NCBI RefSeq assembly: GCF_958979055.1 | Contig: NC_084886.1 | Coordinates: 1,507,001-1,571,000, forward strand | Length of the DNA stretch: 64,000 nucleotides | Origin: Alnus glutinosa | Taxonomy: Eukaryota > Streptophyta > Magnoliopsida > Fagales > Betulaceae | Reading direction: 5' to 3' | In this document: positions 57,215 to 64,000 of the stretch, in pieces | Layout: each line of letters opens with the position of its first letter | Position numbering within the stretch: position 1 is the first letter of the stretch | Notes under the pieces: generated by a model | The model's database searches: none | Told to the model about the DNA's origin: nothing | The model's input: the letters and a program-made list of their open reading frames with translations, nothing else | Translations under genes and position numbers: made by a program

Positions 57215-58848
57215 AAAATTTCATTTTTAATAATAGAGTAATGTTTTTTATACAACTCGTGCACAACTTTTAAACAACTCTAGTAACTTCTTTTTAAGAT
57301 CAACCATTGAATATTTAGGATTCTCATATAGGAAAATAAATTCAATAGTTAATAAAAAATAAAAAATAGTTAGAGATATACAAAATTTGTATATAAAACA
57401 TTACTCTTAATAATAACCTATCCAAAAAAATAAGTACAACAATATTATAAGTTAATTGTAGGATTAAAAAGTATTATGCATACATGATTACTCTATCCTC
57501 CAACGGTAGAGTTGTACATGGCAGGAGAGGGAGGGAAGGAGTTGCGACACATGATGTAGTCTGCCACGAATTGTGTATTGCGTGGCATGGGTCAGATGTG
57601 CCACCAGCTAGGCGATGAAAGGGAGTTTTAGCCACGTGTCTCGCACAGAAAAGAGCCGTGCATCACCGAGAGGGAACAACTCACCTGTCTCTGAACCTCC
57701 CAACAAAAGTGGGGCCCCCACCGAACAGCTCCATTCAACAGATTCTGTCCTCATTTAGCAGAAAGGTATACTCTCGGTTTGGAGTTAATTGGAGCCTACC
57801 TTTTTCATCGCAACAAACCTCACAACCGTATTTCCAGCATCCTCCAATCCATACATAGCTTATCACCATCATAATCCTTTTTCTTTTTCCTTTTTTTTTT
57901 ATTTTTATTTTTATTTTTTATTTTTATTATTATTATCACCAAAATGCTATTTTATTTCTAGACTACACAAGTTTGGTAATTATCCAACCTCTCTTTTACC
58001 CATCTCAATTTCAAATGTGATACTTACTGAATAAAAGATTATAAGACTCTAGCTCTATTTTGTTTCCTAAATATAATAAGAACCCCCATTAGCTATTAAG
58101 TCAATTTTTAGATGGAAGAAAGGCACATGACCCTATGGTCTCACGTGTAATTTATTTTTTGTATTAAATTTAATTATCGTTATAGTATTTACATTTATTG
58201 GTAAATGTTATTTTATCTCTTTTTAATATTGTAAATTGGGGTTGGCCGGGTGGTCATACTACCCTAAAACTTATTTTTGGGGTGATCGGACTACTATTTA
58301 GCCTCTTTTGAGGTTGGACAAACTACTTCAAAATATCTCAAAAAGTTTGTTACAAATTAGATAAATTACAAGAATTCATTTTGCATTTTAAAAAAAAAAT
58401 AAATAAATCCTCAAAGATTGATACCATGGCTACTAAGCATAATTTAATAGTCATTACACTGTTATAAACAACAATAATATCTAATTTATGTTTTTATGTC
58501 AATATGTAGTTCTTGTATTGACTGTTAGTTTCATGACAGCCATGATCAAATAATATTTTCAATTAAAAAAGTTCTGGTATCTAACTTAAAATAACAAATA
58601 AATCTTCTAAAATTTTGAAAAAACTCGAGAGAGATTATTGTATTTTTTATTTATTAAATACATATTTCTGAGTTCCTTTATTTATTTATTTTTTTTTTAA
58701 AGGGAGTTCCTTTATTAATTACATGTAATGTTATGTGTACGTAGAACAAGACGCAAACTTATTTTATAACAAAATTCTATGCAATTTTTTTTAAAAAAAA
58801 TAAAATAAAAAATCTATGTTACAAAGCACCTCTTTCTATTTACTTTTT
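57215..58848. other. Intergenic, no gene recognised
   Basis: No gene was recognised. A GC-richer patch at 57530-57830 has short frames only. Confidence 0.45.
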
Positions 58849-58849
58849 G

Positions 58850-59011
58850 GGAAATGCTAAAGAGGAGATTCTCATCCCCCTTGTCACCCCCTTTTCCTTA
58901 AAAAAATTTATTAAAAAGTTGTCTCTGATGTGACATCAGAGACAACTTTTTAATAAAAATTAATTTTTTTATTATAAAAGGATGATAAGGGGAGGATGTG
59001 TAGAAGTTCTC
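58850..59011. mobile_element. Hairpin MITE, 'GTCTCTGATGTGACATCAGAGAC' family
   Basis: The centre at about 58919-58949 (GTTGTCTCTGATGTGACATC, then AGAGACAAC) is a perfect palindrome, and the arms extend on both sides for about 60 bp. A degenerate relative lies at 59960-60132. Confidence 0.7.
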
Positions 59012-59124
59012 TTAAACTCACAACAAAACATGTTACGAATTAGAACACCATAATAATATTAAATTAAAAAAATTAAAATACCTGGGAAAGTCATTAATCT
59101 AATGTGATTTAAAAGACGTTGTTA

Positions 59125-59679
59125 GACACTGTAACAACCCACCCCCAATGACACAATATTGTCCGCTTTTTGGCTCCCCAAACCAGACTTCCCAGAAGAT
59201 CACCCATCCTGGAATTGCTCTCGCAAAAGCACGCTTAACTGCGGAGTTCTGATAGATTCATAATCATCACAGCTTTAAAACACGTTGTGTCATAAATGGT
59301 GCATTTATACATATAAGCACATCCCCATTCTCATGCGATGTAGGACGTCACAATCACCCTCTCTTTAGACCCAGCGTCCCCGCTGGCGTCCCTCATTGGG
59401 CTTGTGTACGCTCACACCATCTCAGGCTGAGCAATGGCTCTGATACCATTTGTAACGACCCACCCCCAATGACACAATATTATCCGTTTTTTGGCTCTCC
59501 AAACCAGACTTCCCAAGATGTCACCTATCCTGGGATTGCTCTCGCAGAAGCACGCTTAACTGCGGAGTTCTAATAGGTTCATAACCATCACAGCTTTAAA
59601 ACACGTTGTGTCATAAAATGGTGCATTTATACATATAAGCACATTCCCATTTCCAGGCGATGTGGGACGTCACAGACAC
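59125..59679 (-). mobile_element. Cassandra-type TRIM (LTR kin), whole in structure, 5S-like LTRs
   Basis: The element is 59130-59674 (545 bp), transcribed on the minus strand. The LTRs are 59451-59674 (5') and 59130-59352 (3'). A 98-bp internal part begins with a primer site TGGTATCAGAGCC, complementary to initiator tRNA-Met, and ends with a purine-rich AAAGAGAGGG tract before the 3' LTR. Each LTR contains a 5S rRNA-like stretch (AACTCCGCAGTTAAGCGTGCT and relatives), the hallmark of Cassandra. The 5-bp duplication GACAC lies at 59125-59129 and 59675-59679. It has no coding capacity, as is normal for TRIMs. The LTRs differ at roughly 8-9% of positions by eye, so the insertion is old. Confidence 0.93.
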
Positions 59680-59959
59680 TACCAAAGACAAAAGGGTTAA
59701 CAACTTTCCTTTATCTCGCTTTTTAGGTACTTAATTGTCAATAGAGCACACCCATTATTATTATAATAGACTTAGGATTATAAGCTTGTGCATGATTTAC
59801 CACATCGTACAAAAATTTAAAAAATAATACTGAAAATTACACTTTTATCACACGAATGTTCCACCTTACCTTATTGGTGTTATAATGTCAATTAATTCTT
59901 AACATAACAAGTGTGGTTTCTAGCTTACTTAATTTTAAATCTTATGTAGTAAAGGAGGC

Positions 59960-60132
59960 CTAATATGCAGGGGAGGGGACGGTGAACCGTCCTTCAACAG
60001 GTCTTTTTAAATTAAAAAAAAATAAAAATTGATTTTAATCAAAAGGTTGTCTTTGATGTGACATTAAGAACAATTTTTAATTAAAATCAAATTTTTTAAT
60101 ATAAAAAGGGTGCTAAGGACGATCATTTCCCG
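59960..60132. mobile_element. Degenerate copy of the 58850 hairpin family
   Basis: The centre GGTTGTCTTTGATGTGACAT, then TAAGAACAA matches the 58850 element. The arms are rich in A/T and more diverged. Confidence 0.55.
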
Positions 60133-60249
60133 TAGTAAAGACGCATATATGCCAATAATATCACTAGCTAGCCACTCTATAGAACTAAATGGGTTACGTG
60201 TACAAACTGTTTTTATAAACTAAATCTAGAATATGCTAAATTACTAATA

Positions 60250-60728
60250 GAAAAATATTTGTACATTTTAGTGTTTTTTTTTTTTTAGAACTTAACCCAT
60301 GAACTTTCACTCTTTTGAAATAAGAAACTTAAACTTTAAAACGTTTCTATTTAGAGTATTTATTTTTCAGAAAGTTTCAATCTCAGTCATCAGTTAGAAT
60401 TTTCTGTTAAATCCTATTAAAACACCTTGTGTTTATTTATTTTTTTTAAAATTATAAATTTTTTCATATATTCATGCACGGGTATTTTTACAAATTTCGT
60501 TAAATTCTAACCAACACCTAAATCTTAGCAATTTTTTTTTCTTTTTTTTTTTCCTAAAAAAAATGAGTAGTATTTTGAGAATTTTGATAGGATTTAACGG
60601 AAAATTCTAATAAAGGACTGGATTTGAAACTTTCTAAAAAATTGATATTTTAAATTAAAATGTTTTAAAGTTTAGGTACTTTCTTTTAAAAGGAGTAAAA
60701 AATCAAAAATTATAAGTAAAATTTTTCC
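60250..60728. mobile_element. Foldback element of about 480 bp
   Basis: Left AAACTTAAACTTTAAAACGT and TTTCTGTTAAATCCTATT pair with right AATAGGATTTAACGGAAAAT-like and TTTTAAAGTTTAGGTACTTT. No target duplication is evident. Confidence 0.6.
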
Positions 60729-60739
60729 AATTTTTTTAG

Positions 60740-62090
60740 AGGCTTACTTTGAGAAACTGAGAAACAAAAGCTATCACTATAACTATCGCCAGTAGGGTGG
60801 AACAAGAAATTCTTATAGGGAGTAGTAAAATAATAAAAGGACTATTTTTTGGGCTAAGCTGTCTAAGTCTCTGCTTTTTTGGCCTTTTGCATGTCACGTG
60901 TGGCCTGCTTGACTGTGATTTAAGATATGTTTATTTGTTTTTGGTTTTGTTTAGTCTCGAAACTCGTGAAGATTACGAATAATCAGAAAGGAAAATGTTG
61001 GTTAATTTTGTAATGGCAGAGGCAGAGGCAGAGGCAGATACATAGAAACTTTAAGAAAAGAAAAGGGCGGGTGGGCGGGTTACGTTAAGGCTTTTTCCTG
61101 ACAAAAAGGAAAAGAAAAAAGAAAAAAAGAAAAAGAAAAAGAAACATAAACATGGGGGGGATTTTCTTCTTTATCCGATTGTGGAGAAGGTATCACAGTA
61201 GGAAGCCACTTAACACAGCTCTCCACCTTTGCTTTCAAATCCAAATTACTCTTGTGAGTTGTGAGTTGTGATATATACCTAAGGTGATCCAAAGGAGGCA
61301 TCTCGCGCTACCAGCCCACCACGTGTCACTTTTTTGTAAAACACCTCATCCAAATCCAAATCCAAACCCCCGACCTCGTAAATATCTAAACGCGTGAAAC
61401 ACCCACCGAGGAAGAGTCCATCTCAAGCAACTTGCGTGAAATCTAGACGTCCCATACAAAATCTTCAGATTCTAACCGCTACGCCCACTTGCTACCTTAC
61501 CTGAATCCCACAATGTTTTTACATTAATACCCTCCACTTGGAATATGACTCATATGACCTTAATTGGTAATTTCGTGTGATACGTAATCTTTTACAAGTA
61601 TATGTAGCAACAAATATTTAGTGCAATTTAGTCCATAAATTACAAAGCTGGTATTTTCAATCATTAATATTGTGAAATTTAGTACAAGATCAATTATAAA
61701 TATTTTATTTTTTTGGATCCAAAAGAAGAAAGTCGAGTTCAATTTTAATAGGCAATTGAGTTAAAAATTAAAATATATTAATAAACAATTATTATGTGTC
61801 TTTTCTTTTATTTAACTTTTCTTAACACTAATGGATGCTAACTTTATTTTTTATATATGGATTTAATATCAAATCTTAATCTATTTTTCATTTATATTTT
61901 AGCTCATTTCTTAAAATATTTATCGATCGTATGAAATATATACAAATTCATCGTTCGCTGTAAGACCATATATGGATTCCACAAATTTAAAAGTGAATTA
62001 ACAAAAAATATATATATATAAGAAAATGACACAACATATATTTTCTCTAAAACTCCACTTAGTCAAGCCGTTATTTTTTTACTCCAATTA

Positions 62091-62158
<68 letters not shown>

Positions 62159-64000
62159 GCCATGGTGGGGGAGGAATCTAAACAGTAAAGAGGATGGAAT
62201 TATTGCGAAATCATCGAACCAATACCAAAAGCCATCCCATCAAAGACAAAAGAACTAAAACACAATCGGGAGAGAGATCTCCTTTATAGATTGAAAGACT
62301 GAAAGTTCAAATAACAATATTGAAGAGAAAAAAATACTAAAGTGGGTGTGGTACGTCTTTGACCCCTTCAGAGAAATCACATATGAAGAAGAAGAAACCA
62401 TCAGGATCTAATATTAATCATATTTGTAACTTAATTAACTTAATTCATCAACCTTATAAAATAATATTACGAGGAAACTATATACTAAAATATAATAATA
62501 GTAGATGTCAAATCATATTATTAATTTGCTAACACGAGTTGGCCAAACCAGTAAGATAGCTTGTTCATATACTAGAAAAAATAAATCCACGAGTGATTTC
62601 AAAAATCATCTACAACTTAGCGTATTCCATTGGTAAAAGGAAAAAAGAAAGAGTAGTTCTTCAAAAAAATTGTATGTTAATTTGTTTTTTAACATATTCT
62701 TCAAAATAATAGTATTCTCAAAATTAGCATCTTTTTGGATTGCTGGTTCTCTAACATATCCACAAATTTATTCTTTGAGTAATTTTGTAAATCCTCTTAA
62801 AATATCACCAAATTCAATTCAAGAAAATCAGAAAGTAAAACTTTTTTTTTTTTTTTTTTTCATTTTATCTTATTCTGATTTTTCTCGCTGCTTTAACCAC
62901 AGCAAGGTAATCAAGAATTCTTTTTCTTTTCCCAAAATATTTTACAATCAGACACAATGATTGACAAGGATTAAGTCGAATCATCATATCTATCACTTTT
63001 ATTTTGTATTTTAAAAGAATATTTGTAAGATCAAAATAAATTTAATTTTAGGCAACCGCTTGTTTATTCATATCATGATTTCATTGATGCGAAGGAGTAG
63101 GTAGAAAGGTTTTTTCTTCTTTGACTTTATTGAAAGAAATATAGTTTATTGCTTATCTAGTACTAATATTTTTAGTTTATCTTCATGTTCGAAATTCTTC
63201 TAGTCTAATGGCTCATATTATTTTCTGAGTAAAAAAAGCTTCACTTAAAATTAAATAAAAAAATAAAAAATATATATTCTATACCGTGTAGTTTTTAATT
63301 ATATATTTGTAGTATTCTCTTCTTTAATGATTGAATGAATAATATATTAATTATAGAGTGGATGCTGTAGGAGTCAAGAAGGGACTAGATTCCTCTAACC
63401 AGATTCTTTTAGCAGGAGAGGCAGAAGCGGTGTCGTTAGCTGATATTGTTAGAAGTGAGGTTCTAGTTCTACAATTATTGGTGTTTTTATGTTTTCCCAT
63501 GTAACATTAGATTGGCTCATGGCAAGAAATGACAATCAGTGTTCCAATATTGTATTCTTGTTGCCACTCTTTTCTAACTTATTAATTTTCACTTTTGTCA
63601 ATCCCTTTCACGTACTATCTTAACACGTCCCCTCCGTATGCCCAAAGAATCAAATAGTAGAAAAATTATAATAATAATATTTACTATTTAAAGGCATTGT
63701 CTCCCTACAGTTTGTTCACCTATAAATTTTTTTATTTTTATTTTTATTTTTATTTTTTTTTAAAAAATAAATAAAAGAAAGGAAACAATTAAAAGGAAGG
63801 TCATTTCCACTTTAGTTGGTTGGGTTTTATGATAATTTATACATTTCGTTAAAATATTAATTAAATTTAAATTTAAATTTTTTTTATTAGCTTAAATTTT
63901 CATAACAAATGATAATTTAACAAAATATCAAAATAGAAAATTCAATTGTAAGTTGCTTACATCCAGCGGTAGTGAAAGGGATGAGTAAATTTGGGTAGGC
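60740..64000. other. Intergenic to the window end, no gene recognised
   Basis: AT-rich DNA. Notable items are a (CAGAGG)n-like hexamer run at about 61016-61038 and (GA)n at 62094-62154. A short coding-like plus frame lies near 63355-63490 (AVGVKKGLDSSNQILLAGEA) with no recognised family. Confidence 0.45.
62094..62154. repeat. (GA)n microsatellite
   Basis: About 60 bp of perfect GA repeat. Confidence 0.95.

Noticed and set aside
59170-59640. 5S rRNA genes
   Set aside because: The 5S-like stretches are diverged and partial, and lie inside paired LTRs with a primer site, so they belong to the Cassandra TRIM.
61080-61301. Minus-strand 73-residue frame (MPPLDHLRYISQ...)
   Set aside because: Ends in a low-complexity Phe/Ser tract from an A/G-rich repeat and has no recognisable homology.

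Overview
The window looks like nuclear DNA of a dicot plant, probably a woody one. The evidence is spliced plant genes with GT-AG introns, a photosystem I antenna gene, a cytosolic-type tRNA-Leu, AT-rich intergenic DNA, and a dense mix of LINEs, SINEs, LTR fossils and MITEs. The species cannot be named from the sequence.

Gene layout. (1) 1-1,005: relic of an RHF1A-like RING E3 ligase, 3' end only. (2) 1,297-2,475, minus: F-box-associated-domain protein lacking most of its F-box. Two nested LINEs lie upstream, possibly inside its 5' intron. (3) 20,610-24,452, minus: complete five-exon plastid DUF493/YbeD-like gene. (4) 26,899-30,206, plus: complete seven-exon ALKBH1-type dioxygenase. (5) 31,476-31,555, minus: tRNA-Leu(AAG). 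(6) 34,123-34,416, plus: intronless DnaJ-type zinc-finger protein. (7) 37,503-39,127, minus: complete four-exon Lhca2-like gene. From 39.2 kb to 64 kb I see no convincing protein-coding gene.

Mobile DNA. 5.0-12.9 kb holds a broken Ty1/copia fossil, split by a 3.41-kb solo LTR with a perfect 5-bp target duplication. That LTR itself carries a hairpin MITE and an 88-bp tandem repeat. 13.4-14.9 kb holds a second LTR fossil. 15.85-19.13 kb is a candidate Pack-MULE: diverged long inverted ends enclose fragments resembling three unrelated host genes (bZIP34/61, MOR1 and possibly a receptor-like kinase). 59,130-59,674 is a structurally complete Cassandra TRIM with 5S-rRNA-like LTRs. At 51 kb three MITEs are nested in one another. 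At least seven short foldback elements have 9-bp target duplications, or near matches to them, which points to a Mutator-type source; two others are Harbinger-like with 3-bp duplications.

The recognisable genes are independent housekeeping or photosynthesis genes. No cluster, operon-like system or CRISPR is present. The most unusual material is in the transposon nests and the gene-fragment-bearing element. Splice junctions were placed by eye from GT/AG (once GC/AG) sites and reading frame.
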